DNA from: Corydoras sp. C115
Lineage: Eukaryota > Chordata > Actinopteri > Siluriformes > Callichthyidae
DNA length: 64,000 bases
Direction of reading: 5' to 3'
Assembly: GCA_019802505.1 (NCBI GenBank)
Contig: JAFMOC010000078.1
Location: 435,001 to 499,000, forward strand
Numbering within the stretch: position 1 is the first letter of the stretch; each line of letters opens with the position of its first letter. Position numbers and translations under genes: made by a program. Shown one piece after another: positions 10,708 to 21,960 of this stretch. The notes under the pieces are model-generated. The model saw only the letters and a list, made by a program, of their open reading frames with translations. It was not told the origin of the DNA and did no database searches.

Positions 10708-11050
10708 ATCCATTATCTTCCGCTTTATCCTATATTAGGGTCGCGGGGGGGTTCCCATGCCCATCCAGGGAAGAAAGTTTCGGACACTGGGCAGATACAC
10801 CCAGGACAGGATGCCAATCAATCGCTGGGCACACACTCACTCACACAGACACACTCTATATGAGGCAATTTTGAGAACTAAATTGACTTGATCCATGTTT
10901 TTGGACTGTGAGAGGAAACCGGAAAACCCGAAGGAAACCCACGCAGACACGGGGAGAACATGGGAGGAACGTGGGAGGAAACCGGAGAACATGGAAACTC
11001 CACCCAGATGGGGATACGAACCAGGAATTCCTAGTGCTGAGAGGCGAATG
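10706..11050 (-). mobile_element. tRNA-derived SINE
   Basis: Reverse-oriented near-complete copy from CCATCCATTATCTTCCGC to CCTAGTGCTGAGAGGCGAA. GGGAGGAA-CGTGGGAGGAAACCGG near 10960-10985 is a short internal duplication. The extreme tRNA 5' end is missing at the junction with the hAT remnant. Confidence 0.9.
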
Positions 11051-11777
11051 TGAGGTGAATTGATTTTCGATTCAGAAACGATTTTTTCAGTTAAAATGCT
11101 CTTTAAATTTTGTTTAAATGATGTGATTGACAAGATGAAACGACGATGTAAAACAATAGAACATTTATTTAAAACAGTACTTTCAGGTTCCTTCATGTAT
11201 CAAATCTTTTTGCTTCATTTTATATTTATACAAAAAAATAGGATTACACTAAATTAAAATGAGCAGTATTAGGTTCGCTTAGCTGCCTGGCTTTTTGTTA
11301 CATAAAAAAAATCTATCAATGAACAAATAATTCTAATTATATTTATACCAAAGTTTACCATAGTGCATTAGCCTTTAGTCAAAACTAATATACAGACTTT
11401 ACAATCATAGAGCATTTATATTTTTGCAAAACTTTAAAACTTAACATTAAAAAATTAAATACATACTTCAGTCTATTTAACTACATTGCAACAACTACAT
11501 TTGCTACATTTTTAAAACTTAACTTTAAATATTAAATATATTTTTCAACTTTTCAACTTCATTTATCTCAGAGTGATGTCGCGACAAACGGGCTCACACA
11601 TTTGTTGTATTTCCAAAGTACCGCGATTTTATGTTACACTCATTGTAAACAGTTGTGCTCATGTCTCTCTCGCGCTCTCAAACGCCGGCTTTTAACGACA
11701 ACGGAGGAAGGGGAGGGAATCGCCTGGACTACGAATCGCGATTCATTGAAGAATCGATTTTTTTCAGCACCCCTAAT
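11051..11777. mobile_element. Second hAT family, AT-rich remnant
   Basis: The right end reads GAATCGATTTTTTTCAGCAC then CCCTAA. Its reverse complement (TTAGGGGTGCTGAAAAAAAT) matches the element beginning at 63974 at the window's end. The left end (GAATTGATTTTCGATTCAG) is the corresponding subterminal region but has lost its tip against the SINE. The interior is AT-rich, with no transposase seen. TSD unreadable. Confidence 0.65.
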
Positions 11778-11954
11778 AACACACAGTATATATATACATA
11801 TATTTCAGTTAACATTGCTGATTTTCTAAATTGAATCTCCAAATAAAACCAAGTGACCGTAACCAGGCCAACTCCTTGAATGCCATAATCTCAACCAACT
11901 GCATGCACCACAGAACCTTTATATAACCAGCAGATCTGATGGACAAACCATCTC

Positions 11955-12700
11955 GGATACACTACCAGTCAAACGTTGTGAACATCCCAATGTTTCTAGA
12001 TATTCATTGCAATTCAACTCAAATGAACAGCCTGAAATGGTAACCTGAAAAAGGGTATGATGGACTGATGATGCCGAAATCTTCGGTTCATCACAAAGGA
12101 TGTTTGTACGCTGTCTAGTAGGAGTAAGGATGGTTCCATAGATATCAACTGTCTGTTAGCAGGAGGTGTGATTGTCTGTAGCTGTTTCGTGGACTCGTAC
12201 AGAGTGAGAAGCAACCCTGAACCCAACCAGCTTGAACAGCATTCTGTAGAGCCATGCAGAACCCTCTGGTATGCACATCGTTCAAATGTTCATCCTACAA
12301 CAAGAAAACAACCCAAACCAGTCCAAGCTCTGCCAGAACCACCTCAGGACCAAAAGAACAAGATGGCAAGCTTGAAAACATGGAGTGGAAGTGGCCTATG
12401 GTTCCACACAGTTCTGGAACTTCTACAACATATTTGGAAGAACTTTTCTTTCTGAGGAATATTTGAATTCTGTTGTAGAAAAACGGCACAAATGTGTTCA
12501 GCTGTTATATCTGTTAAAGATGGCGACTTTTATATGTCCAAAGTTTAGAAAACATTATGATCTGTCGATTCTGTGATTTCTTTTGAACTATAGTAGTTTA
12601 TTCGTACTGTGCTTTGGTTTGTGCAATGAGACAATCAACCTAACAGCTTCCAATTAATAACAGGAAAAATGGCTTTTTGAAAAAAAAATTTATGCATGGA
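11955..12700 (+). mobile_element. Tc1-like element remnant with decayed transposase
   Basis: The left end ACTACCAGTCAAACGTTGTG resembles fish Tc1 TIRs. At 12290-12390 alternating plus-strand frames give pieces compatible with the Tc1 catalytic region: a Q-N-PK block, SKLCQN-like, then EQDGKLENMEW. 12420-12530 continues with LEELFFL and VQLLYLLKMATF words. Multiple frameshifts are present and I could not find the right TIR. Confidence 0.55.
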
Positions 12701-13062
12701 AACTTTTTAAAGATGTGGATGTCTAATTATGCCCTTAAGATATTTAACTTTTGGTTTTCTTCATCTTTTTTTACCTTGAAGTCCCAGATAAACCAAACAC
12801 AAACCTCGGTTTCATTTGGTATTAGATAAGGAATATTGTCGAGATTTATTGAAATGATTTGAATCAAATTTAATCTGTTCTTTAATTCTGTTCTACAGGG
12901 AGATGAAATGGCTTGAGCTCTGATTATTGTAAGAAGTGTCTTAAAACAGCTTTTTCTCAGATAGCAAATCCAGATTCAAGGACAGACTGGCTGTAATAAA
13001 CGATGTGTATTTTGATTTGGTCTGTGGGCGGTTTGATTATGATTATTTAATCACACACACAG

Positions 13063-13097
<35 letters not shown>

Positions 13098-13130
13098 TCA
13101 TATTGATTATGTTCCTTTTAAAAAACAAAA
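12701..13130. other. AT-rich intron with a CA run
   Basis: No gene or recognisable repeat, except a (CA)n microsatellite at about 13053-13093. Confidence 0.5.
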
Positions 13131-13190
13131 CCACTACTGGTCAAAAGTTTTAGAGCACCCCAATTTTTCCAGTTATTTATTGGAAACAGT
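13131..13190. repeat. Tc1-like terminal repeat fragment
   Basis: CTACTGGTCAAAAGTTTTAG with AGCACCCCAATTTTTCCAGT is the familiar start of a fish Tc1-type element. Only about 60 bp is present, cut by the SINE that begins near 13196. Confidence 0.6.
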
Positions 13191-13195
13191 TTAAG

Positions 13196-13497
13196 GACGG
13201 TGTCTAGCATGTTCTACTCTCATTGCTAGTGATTCCCGGTTCGCGTGGATTTCTTCAGAGTTCTCTGGTTTCCTCCCACAGTCCAAAAAAACATTGCTTA
13301 AGGTCAATTGAATTCTCCAAATTGTTCCATATATAGAGTGTGTCTGCATGTGTTTCTGTTTGAGTGAGTGTGCCAAGGGATAGATTGGCACCTGTCCTGG
13401 GTGTATCTTCCCAGCGCCTTAAACTTTCTCCCCTGGATGGGCACGGGGAACGACCCTAGTAGTAGGATTAAGTGGAAGATAATGAATGGATGGATAC
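13196..13497 (+). mobile_element. tRNA-derived SINE with internal deletion
   Basis: Head TCTAGCATGTTCTACTCTCA and GATTCCCGGTTCGCG run into TGGATTTCTTC, so about 40 bp around GGGTGGAGTTTCC is missing. The remainder is standard and ends GATAATGAATGGATGGATA. Confidence 0.85.
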
Positions 13498-13559
13498 CAC
13501 TTAGAGTAAACTGGGTTGGAATTTCGTTTATATTTCATGTACCACATGTCACGTAAATG

Positions 13560-14209
13560 AAAATAAAGTCTCCTTGAATCTCTCACACATTTTCTACCCT
13601 CCTGCCATCTGGAAAAAGGTATCCAGGTCCTCACATCCAGACTGTCCAAAAGGTTACCCCCCCAGGCTATCAGACTCCACAATAATTCCACTCATGTAAA
13701 ACTAGACTAAAACACACACATATTTCCATATACACCTTTTTTTTACATTTATAAACAACTTCTGCTAAAAACACCCTTTTTTACATTTAAAACCGTGGAC
13801 ATATTTCGCACCTCATGGCTCACCACTAGGGGCCACCTGTACTCCATCCATCCATTATCTTTATCCTCTGCTAGGGTCACGGGGGGGGGGGGGGGGGGTT
13901 CCCATGCCCATCCAGGGCAGAACGCTTCTGGCGCTGGGCAGATACACCGAGAATCCCTAGCACTGAGAGGTGAACATGTTAACCACTAAGTTACCGTGCC
14001 GCCAACTGTACTGTTTATTGCCCTGTATATTGTCTGTTTCACTGTTCCTTCACTTTACTTGAATGTTTATTGTAAAAAATGTTTATTTATAATTCTTTTT
14101 TTGCTGTTCTGTGTAGCACCTTGTTCCTGGAGAATGCCGTTTTGTTCCACTGTATACTGTACACCAATTTATATTGTTGGAATAGCAAATAAACCACTTT
14201 GTTTCCAAA
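13560..14209 (+). mobile_element. Rex1-like LINE 3' end, split by a SINE
   Basis: CTACCCTCCTGCCATCTGG with AAAAAGGTATCCAGG corresponds to the LLPSG(K/R)R motif near the C-terminus of Rex1/Babar-type reverse transcriptases. After the SINE at 13843-14003 it continues with GTAGCACCTTGTTCCTGGAG and ends near ATAGCAAATAAACCACTTTG, typical of the 3' UTR of these LINEs. Class from memory; no open frame. Confidence 0.6.
13843..14003 (-). mobile_element. tRNA-derived SINE, internally deleted
   Basis: The tail CCATCCATTATCTTTATCC, a G18 homopolymer near 13880-13898 and GCTGGGCAGATACACC run directly into GAATCCCTAGCACTGAG, so the whole core is deleted. It ends TTACCGTGCCGCC. Confidence 0.88.
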
Positions 14210-14539
14210 AAGCGGCACGGTGGCTTAGTGGTTAGCATGTTCTCTTAGCACTAGGGATTCCTGGTTCAAATCCCAATTTGGGTGGAGTTTCCATGTTCTC
14301 CCCCTGTCTGCATGGGTTTCCTCTGGGTTCTGCAGTCCTCCCACAGTCCAAAAACATGGATCAATGTCAATTAAATTCTCCAAATTGCCCCATATAGAGT
14401 GTGTCTGTGTGAGTGAGTGTGTGCCCAGCGATAGATTGGCACCCTGGGTGTATCTCCCGAAACATTCTACCCTGGATGGGCATGGGGAAACCCCCCCGCG
14501 ACCCTAGTAGAGGATAGAGTAGAAGATAATGGATGGATG
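14210..14539 (+). mobile_element. tRNA-derived SINE with TSD
   Basis: Full-length copy from AGCGGCACGGTGGCTTAGTG to GATAATGGATGGATG. TTTCCAAA at 14202-14209 and 14540-14547 is its TSD. Inserted just past the Rex1-like 3' end. Confidence 0.9.
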
Positions 14540-14655
14540 TTTCCAAACATACATTGTTAGACTTACATTTACGTTTAGTTATTTTGCAGACACTTGTATC
14601 CAAAGCGATAAGTACCTCGGTTGGGGTCAGAACACAGGGTTGGTTCAATGCAGCG

Positions 14656-17174
14656 AAGACTAAATATTATTCTGAATTAATAGAGAACAACAAAAACAAC
14701 CAAAGATTCCTCTTTAGTACCATTGCCAAATTAACTCGAAGTGCTACTGAATCAGATTCACAGATTCACTCACAGTTCAGCAGCAATGATTTCATGAATT
14801 TCTTTAGTGATAAAATTGAAAACATAAGACTTAAATCATCTAATGCATTGTGTAGCGTAACCAATAATCAACCCTCAATGATTTCTGAAAAATCTAGTGG
14901 TAGAGAAAATAATATAGTACAAGAGTTAAATACCTTTAACCCCATATCTAAAAAAGAGCTTGTCTCATTAATTACACAATCAAAGACAACATCCTGTATG
15001 TTAGACCCAATACCAACAAATCTGCTTAAAGACCTCCTACCAAATATCACAGAGCCTTTTATAAACATTATAAATTCATCACTTAAAATAGGCTATGTCC
15101 CCCAAAAATCTGAAGTGTGCAGTCATTAAACCATTACTTAAAAAACCTAATTTAGATCCTCTAATACTGTCCAACTATAGACCAATATCAAACCTTCCTT
15201 TTGTCTCTAAAATCCTAGAAAAAATAGTGTTCAACCAGCTGAATCGCCATCTTCTAGCTAATAACGTTCATGAAGTTTTTCAGTCAGGTTTTAGGTCTCA
15301 CCATAGCACTGAGACAGCCTTAATTAAAGTTGTTAATGACTTATTAATGTCCTCTGATAATAACCAAATCTCTTTTTTGGTATTATTAGATCTTAGTGCA
15401 GCCTTTGACACTATAGACCATAACATCTTAGTTGATTAGAAAACATTGTGGGCGTTACAGGATCTGCACTCCAGTGGTTTAAATCCTACCTGACTGATCG
15501 ATATCAATTCACCTGTGTTAACAACCAATATTCTGATCTCGCTAAAGTTAAATATGGTGTCCCACAAGGGTCAGTTCTGGGTCCACTCCTATTTGCATTA
15601 TATATGCTTCCATTGGGATCAATTATTCGTAAACATGGAATCAGTTTCCACTCATATGCAGATGATACACAGTTATATGTTTCAGCTAACCCTAATGATG
15701 GTTGTTCAGTCACTAAGCTCGAGGACTGATCCAAGATATTAAAATGTGGATGTCAAAAAACTTCCTACTGCTAAATTCTGATAAAACAGAGTTTCTGATA
15801 GTTGGACCCAAGGACAAAATTAACAAAGCTTCTAACACTATGTTAAACCTTGATAACTCTTTAATTAGACCCAGTTCATCTGTAAATAATCTCGGTGTCA
15901 TTATTGATTCAGATCTCTCCTTTACAAAGCACATTAGCAATATCACTAGAATTGCATTTTTTCACCTTCGTAACATTTCGAAGCTACGAAATATCCTCTC
16001 CCTCCAAGATGCAGAAAAACTAATTCATGCTTTTATTACCTCAAGGTTAGATTATTGTAATTCACTTCTGACAGGATGTTCTAATAAATCATTACATAAA
16101 TTACAACTTGTGCAGAATGCTGCAGCTAGAGTTTTAACTAAAACCAGAAAGTTTGATCATATAACTCCTGTGTTATCAAACTTGCACTGGCTACCAGTTA
16201 AGTTTCGTATCGAGTACAAAATTTTATTAATAACATAAAATTTTACATAATTAGGCTCCACAGTATCTGAGTGAGCTGATTCAATTGTACCAGCCGACAC
16301 GTGAGCTCCGATCTCAAGGTGCTGGTATACTCTTAGCTCCTAGAATAAATAAAATTACTGCTGGTGGAAGAGCGTTCTCCCACAAGGTTCCTCAACTTTG
16401 GAATAGCCTTCCAGTTACTGTTCGTGATTCTGAATCACTATTAATCTTTAAAAATAAATTAAAAACACATTTCTGATAGTTGGACCCAAGGACAAAATTA
16501 ACAAAGCTTCTAACACTATGTTAAACCTTGATAACTCTTTAATTAGACCCAGTTCATCTGTAAATAATCTCGGTGTCATTATTGATTCAGATCTCTCCTT
16601 TACAAAGCACATTAGCAATATCACTAGAATTGCATTTTTTCACCTTCGTAACATTTCGAAGCTACGAAATATCCTCTCCCTCCAAGATGCAGAAAAACTA
16701 ATTCATGCTTTTATTACCTCAAGGTTAGATTATTGTAATTCACTTCTGACAGGATGTTCTAATAAATCATTACATAAATTACAACTTGTGCAGAATGCTG
16801 CAGCTAGAGTTTTAACTAAAACCAGAAAGTTTGATCATATAACTCCTGTGTTATCAAACTTGCACTGGCTACCAGTTAAGTTTCGTATCGAGTACAAAAT
16901 TTTATTAATAACATATAAAATTCTACATAATCAGGCTCCACAGTATCTGAGTGAGCTGATTCAATTGTACCAGCCGACACGTGAGCTCCGATCTCAAGGT
17001 GCTGGTATACTCTTAGCTCCTAGAATAAATAAAATTACTGCTGGTGGAAGAGCGTTCTCCCACAAGGTTCCTCAACTTTGGAATAGCCTTCCAGTTACTG
17101 TTCGTGATTCTGAATCACTATTAATCTTTAAAAATAAATTAAAAACACATTTATTTAATCTTGCGTTCAACTAA
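14656..17174 (+). pseudogene. LINE reverse transcriptase, several frameshifts
   Basis: Blocks in order: linker region (KTKYYSELIENNKNN) at 14656-15100; RT fingers ([18 protein letters not shown]) and palm ([14 protein letters not shown]) at 15100-15436; GVPQGSVLGPLLF and the catalytic SYADDTQLY box at 15448-15729; C-terminal region 15744-16238 and 16285-16476; then the same C-terminal region again to 17174. Breaks compared with the copy at 23.3 kb: one extra A near 15105, a 4-nt deletion near 15437, a 1-nt deletion near 15730, a 2-nt deletion near 16237, then the duplication junction. No functional protein. Confidence 0.88.
15795..17152 (+). repeat. Tandem duplication within the LINE (678 + 680 bp)
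   Basis: 15795-16472 is repeated at 16473-17152. By eye the copies differ by one 2-nt deletion (ACATAAAATT in the first, ACATATAAAATT in the second) and two nearby substitutions. The junction sits at a shared TTT between ACACATTT and CTGATAGTTGG. It is either a very recent duplication or an assembly error. Confidence 0.93.
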
Positions 17175-18015
17175 TCCCCTGTAGATAAAGATGTAGATCT
17201 CAGACTTGGCTGTGTTGGGGGGTAATCTCTGATCAGTGTATGCTGGCATTTCACCTCTTCACCCACCTCATCATTAATGGGGGGGTGTGGCGCTGGAATG
17301 ATGCTGTTCCGGGGCGCCATCTCAACTATGTAGAGTCTGCAGTATCTGCCTCTTTTAGTTATGCTGCTCTAGTCAGTGATGCCGGAGTCACATGCTGCAC
17401 TGTGTCAATTAATTACTTATTAATTAAATGCCGTGCTTTATTATTAGCTCTAACTCCCTTCCTTTGTCTGTTTCTTTTGAGGTGTCCCCCGGCTTCCTGG
17501 AGATCCATGGCTCTGCTTACGAATACTGTATGGATCCTGACAAGGCGGTCCTGCAGGACGCCCCCTAATGGACTCACATATAGTTTTCTAGTTGTTAGTT
17601 TTTCCATTTGTTTAGTATCTGGACATGGCTGTTCTACACTGTTGTTGCTGCCCGGCCGCTCAAGGAGGATGAGTCCCCCATTGAGTCTTGGTCCTCCCAA
17701 GGTTTCTTCCTTAAATAACAACATAAAAGGGAGTTTTTTCTTGCCACTGTCGCTTCGGCTTGCTCTTTGGGGGTTTAAAGGCTTTTCATTCTGTAAAGCT
17801 GCTTTGTGACAATGTACTGTTGTAAAAAGCGCTATATAAATAAATTACTTGACTTGACTTGACAACCCTGGAGCAGTGAGGTTTAAGGGTCTTGGTCAAT
17901 GACACAATGGTAATTTCAGTGGACCTGGGATTTAAACTCACAAACTTCAGATTACTAGTCCAACATTCTACCTACTGAGCTACCACACCTACAGTCTTTC
18001 TTGTTTTTCATAGGT

Positions 18016-18530
18016 ATTTCTTGTAGATGAAAGTGTAAAGTTCATGTTTGATGGTGTTGGGTTGGTGACCTGGAATAGTCTGTGCTGGCATTTTACCTCA
18101 GCACCCAGCTCATCATTAGTAGAGGACTGGCTCTAAAATGATGCTATTTCACGGAGCCCTCTCAACAAAGTAATATCTGCCCCTTTTAGTTCTGCTGCAA
18201 TACTCAGGTACGCAAAGGCACATGGTGCACTGTGTCAATCAAACGCTAGTTAATACTTTAATTATTAATTAATTATAACAGGACACTTGATCATTACACA
18301 ATCTGTACATAACTGTCCAACCGCACTCAAGGAGGATGAGTCCCCCACTGAGCCTTGGTGCTCCCAAAGATTCTTCCTGAAATATCAACATAACAGGGAG
18401 TTTTTTTCTTGCCACTGTTGCTTCGGCTTACTCTTTGGGGGTTCACAGGCTTACAACACTGTAAAGCTGCTTTGTGAAAATGCGCTCTATAAATAAAAAA
18501 ATCACTCTATAAATAAATTACTTGAACTTC
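18016..18530 (+). mobile_element. L2-like LINE, 3' UTR copy (diverged subfamily)
   Basis: Follows the same order as the 3' UTR at 17.2-17.8 kb (GGCATTTTACCTC, GCACTGTGTCAATC, AAGGAGGATGAGTCCCCCAC, GTAAAGCTGCTTTGTGAAAA) but with many differences, and ends AAATAAATTACTTGAACTT. ACTCTATAAATAAA is partly duplicated at the tail. Confidence 0.78.
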
Positions 18531-18649
18531 CTTACATTGACACTAATGGGACCAGAGAGCATCATTTGACATCCAGAACGTAGAGCAATACGGTATACAT
18601 GTCCAATAGATTGCAGAGTGAATAGTAACAGTATTTAAATATCAATTCC

Positions 18650-18781
18650 TCCATCCATTATCTTCCACTTTATCCTCTACTAGAGTCGAGGTAGGGTTCC
18701 CCATGCCCATCCAGGGGAGAACGTTTCGGGTGCTGGGCAGATACAACCAGGACAGGACGCCAATCTATCGCTGGGCACACT

Positions 18782-18833
<52 letters not shown>

Positions 18834-19023
18834 ATATGGGGCAATTTAGAGAATTCAATTGACCTTGATCCATGTTTTTGGACTGTGGGAGGAAAACGGA
18901 GAACCCGGAGGAAACCCACGTAGACATGGGGAGAACATGGAAACTCCACTCAGATTGGGATTCGAACTGGGAATCCCTAGTGCAGCGAGGCGCTCGTGCT
19001 AACTACTAAGCCACCGTGCCACC
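18650..19023 (-). mobile_element. tRNA-derived SINE with CA expansion
   Basis: Reverse-oriented full-length copy, from TCCATCCATTATCTTCCAC to AAGCCACCGTGCCACC. A (CA)n run at about 18787-18830 has grown out of the TGTGTCTGTGTGAGTG box. Confidence 0.92.
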
Positions 19024-19077
19024 CGTATTTAAATATATAATATACAATTTTATTTGATCTATTTGATCAAGCATTTG

Positions 19078-19375
19078 GTTCTGTAGCACGTTCGCCTCTC
19101 AGCGCTGGCAATCCAGGTTCGAATCCCAATCTGGGTGGAGTTTCCATGTGTCCACGTAGGTTTCCTCCGGATTCTCGGTTACCTTCCACAGTCCAAAAAC
19201 ATGGATTCAAAGTGAAGTGAATGCTCTAAATTTCCCAATATGGGGTGTGTTTGGCTGTAAGTGTGCCCAGCGATAGTTTGCCTCCCCCCCCCTGTCCTGG
19301 GTGTATCTGCCCAGCGCCTTAAATATTCTCCCCCACAGCCCTAGTAGAGGATTAAGTGGAACATTATGAGATGAA
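19078..19375 (+). mobile_element. tRNA-derived SINE
   Basis: Starts within the head (CTGTAGCACGTTCGCCTC). The B box GGTTCGAATCC is intact. It runs to AGGATTAAGTGGAACATTAT, with a shortened core and no clear tail repeat. Confidence 0.88.
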
Positions 19376-19429
19376 AACAAACATAACAAAATTACTGTAC
19401 ATACATTAATAAAAATACGTTTTTTTATT

Positions 19430-19712
19430 GTCCCTTTAATAATCTCATCCTATTATCTTTGCATAATCCTAATACTAGGGTAACACAGGCATTTAAGGGG
19501 GGCTATTTCAGGCAATGGGCAGATACACTCAGGACAGGGCACCAACACATCGCTGGGAATACACTCACACAGACACACAACTTAGATGAGGCAATTAAGA
19601 GCAGCCAATTCACATTGAATCCATGTTTTTAGACTGTGGGTACTAAGATTCGAATCTGCATCCCCAACGCCGAGAGGCTGCCATACTAACCACTACGGCA
19701 CTGTGCCGTCCA
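19430..19712 (-). mobile_element. Diverged tRNA-derived SINE
   Basis: Same order as the main SINE (TAATACTAGGGT, GGGCAGATACACTCAGG, CATGTTTTTAGACTGTGGG, CCACTACGGCACTGTGCCG) but with GAGCAGCCAATTCACA instead of the usual spacer. It resembles the older subfamily at 6827 and 34898. Confidence 0.75.
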
Positions 19713-20140
19713 ACCCCAATAATATTATCTTAAATGTTACTGATTAATGTTTTTATATAATTCACTTTCTCTGTTCGTAGAACAAAAAATGAACTTCCAA
19801 CTTTTCTTTCACTTGTAAAGATTTAGTTTCACTGGCAATCACTCCAGTTTCATTACCGATGTAATGACTCATTTTCAAATGATAAACATGATTACTAAGG
19901 CAATAATGCAGCTGGCTCTGAGCCAGCACCAAGCAGATGCTCGCCGCTATTTAGGTCCGATCCCGTCTAATGAATATTCAACTCAAATCATCCCGCTGAT
20001 GTAATTCGAAACCTGCCAGCGGACAGTTAGCTTCACCTTCTTTGGAAGTGGAGGTAACAGGTGAAGCATTCTCAAATGAAATCACCAATACCTCCTTCAC
20101 ATACTCCAATAGAATGTTAAAAATATTGAGTATTGGATCG
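19713..20140. other. Non-repetitive intron; candidate conserved element 19760-20060
   Basis: Balanced, non-repetitive sequence with TTAGTTTCACTGGCAATCAC, GCAGCTGGCTCTGAGCC (E-box-like), GCTATTTAGG (MEF2-like) and TAATGAATATTCAA. No ORF or splice sites. Enhancer function is only a possibility. Confidence 0.35.
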
Positions 20141-21960
20141 AATTTAATTGAATCAAACTGTATGGAGGCCCTGAAGTCTCCGGTTTACACCCCTACACAT
20201 TATATAGGGGCAATTAATAGCAGCTAATTCACCTTGAATTTTTGTTTTTGGACTGCGGGAAGAAACCGGAGAATTTTCTGACCATTTTCTTGTTAATTTA
20301 TTTAAATATGAATGATTTAAAGATTTAATGTAAAATATATTGAGTATTGAATAGTTTTTAATCAAATCAAATCACATTGTGGGAAATTCTTAAGTATCAA
20401 AAATTATCGAATCGTTGGCTTGAAGAATCATTATTGAATCGTATGGTCCTGAGGGCTCCGGTTTACACCCCTACACATTACATAGGGACAATTTAAAACA
20501 GGCAATTTAAGGTATATCTAATCTTATATATTATTAAGGTATTTGATTTTCTTGTTCATTTATTTAAAGCGTAAGAGATTTAATGTAAAAAATATTGAGA
20601 ATATATTTTAATCAAATCAAATCGAATCATGGAAAATTCTTAAGTATCAAAAATTTACAAATTGTTGGCTTAAAGATTCAATATTAAATTGTATGGTCCT
20701 GAAGGCTCCAATTTACACCCCTACACATTACATAGGGGCAATATATAACAGCCATTTCAAGGCATATCAAATCTAATATATTATTAAGGCAAATGATATT
20801 CTTGTTAATGTATTTAAAGTATAATAGATTTAATGTAAAAAATATTGAGTCCTGAAGGCTCCGGTTTACACCCCTAAGTATTATATGAGTGGCAATTTAG
20901 AACAGCCAATGGAACAGGAATTGGGATTAAAATCTATTCTATATAGAGTAAGTTAGTTATATAGAAGGGAATAGTATGAGTAGAATCTGCTGTGGAACCA
21001 TGTTCTGTCATAAAAAGCACTATATAAAGGTTTTATTGTAATGGATCTTGTATTGAAGGCCTGAACCTAGACCTAAATATGTTAGTTTTACAGTATTATG
21101 ACATTATTTAAAATTTTGGCAAAATATCCTCATCAACTTGTCTCATTTTCCTCCCCTTTGAATTTCCCCACTGTAGGATTAATAAAAGCATATCTTATCT
21201 TATATACTGTATTATCACAGGCAAATGATTTTCTTGTGAATTTATTTGAAGATTAATAGATTTAATGTAAAACATTTTGAGTATTGAATCATTTTTAATG
21301 AAATCAAATCACATCATGGGAAAGTATCAAAAATGATCGAATCTTTGGCTTAAGGAATCAAAATCAAATAGTATGGTCCTGAAGGCTCTGGTTTACACCC
21401 CTACACATTACATAGGGGCAATTAAGAGCAGCCAATTTACCTTGAATGCATGTTTTTTTGGACTGAGGGAGGAAACCGGAGAAAACCCACACAGAGACCA
21501 CGTTTCGATTCGTATGGTCCTGAAGGATTCGATTTACACCCCTAGCCGTTATATAAGGGGGTAATTAAGAGCAGCCAATTCACCTTGAATGCATGTTTTT
21601 TGGACTGTGGGAGCAAACCGGAGAAAACCCACACAGAGACCATGTTTTGAATCGTATGGTCCTGAAGGTTTTGGTTAACACCCCTAGACGTTATATAAGG
21701 GGGTAATTAAGAGCAGCCAATTCACCTTGAATCCATGTTTTTTGGACTGTGGGAGGAATGTATGAAAGGAAGTGGACGGGAAAAACATGGAAACTCCATC
21801 CAGATTGGGATACCAACTTATTCTATGTACAGTAAGTTAGTTAGTAAGTTGTTTTGTCATAAAAAGCACAATATAAAGGTTTCATTGTAATAGATGTAGT
21901 ATTAAATTCCTGAACGAGACCTGAATATGTTAGTTTTACAGTATTATTTAGAATGCGGGG
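20141..21960 (+). repeat. Irregular tandem-repeat block
   Basis: The phrase GGTTTACACCCCTA or a variant recurs near 20180, 20460, 20708, 20866, 21390 and 21530 (with a decayed form near 21670), each time followed by a GGGGCAATT...AGC(A)GCCAATT segment. Spacing is 250-290 bp in the left part and about 140 bp on the right. Between units lie ATCAAATCAAATCA and TTTAATGTAAAA(A)AT words. 20935-21130 is repeated at 21815-21960 (GTCATAAAAAGCAC(T/A)ATATA, ATGTTAGTTTTACAGTATTA). Part of each unit is related to the SINE core (TTTTTGGACTGTGGGAG). Confidence 0.7.

Larger units (their letters stand above)
14656..17863 (+). mobile_element. L2-like LINE (5' truncated)
   Basis: A non-LTR retrotransposon carrying the reverse transcriptase and the conserved C-terminal region, then a 3' UTR of about 690 bp ending TTGTAAAAAGCGCTATATAA and an ACTTGACTTGACTTGAC tail. 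The apurinic endonuclease is absent. The C-terminal motifs (DYCNSLLTG, LQLVQNAAARVLT, HITPVLSNLHWLPV) place it with L2/CR1-clade elements as I know them. It contains a 678/680-bp tandem duplication. Insertion split the older repeat described at 14557. Confidence 0.85.
14557..17995 (+). repeat. Old dispersed teleost repeat split by a LINE
   Basis: 14557-14655 (TTGCAGACACTTGTATCC, AGCGATAAGTACC, GGTTGGGGTCAGAACACAGG) is the first half of a very common teleost repeat. Its second half, CCCTGGAGCAGTGAGG through TGAGCTACCACACC, resumes at 17864-17995 after the LINE. Fragments of the same repeat are at 31712-31805 and 42487-42550. Confidence 0.7.

Noticed and set aside
12168..12455. 95-codon ORF as a host exon
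   Set aside because: Alternating frames resemble a decayed Tc1 transposase, and it is downstream of a Tc1-like terminal repeat.
17240..17809. 189-codon ORF following the LINE reverse transcriptase
   Set aside because: It falls in the LINE 3' UTR, which is repeated without an open frame at several other sites in the window.
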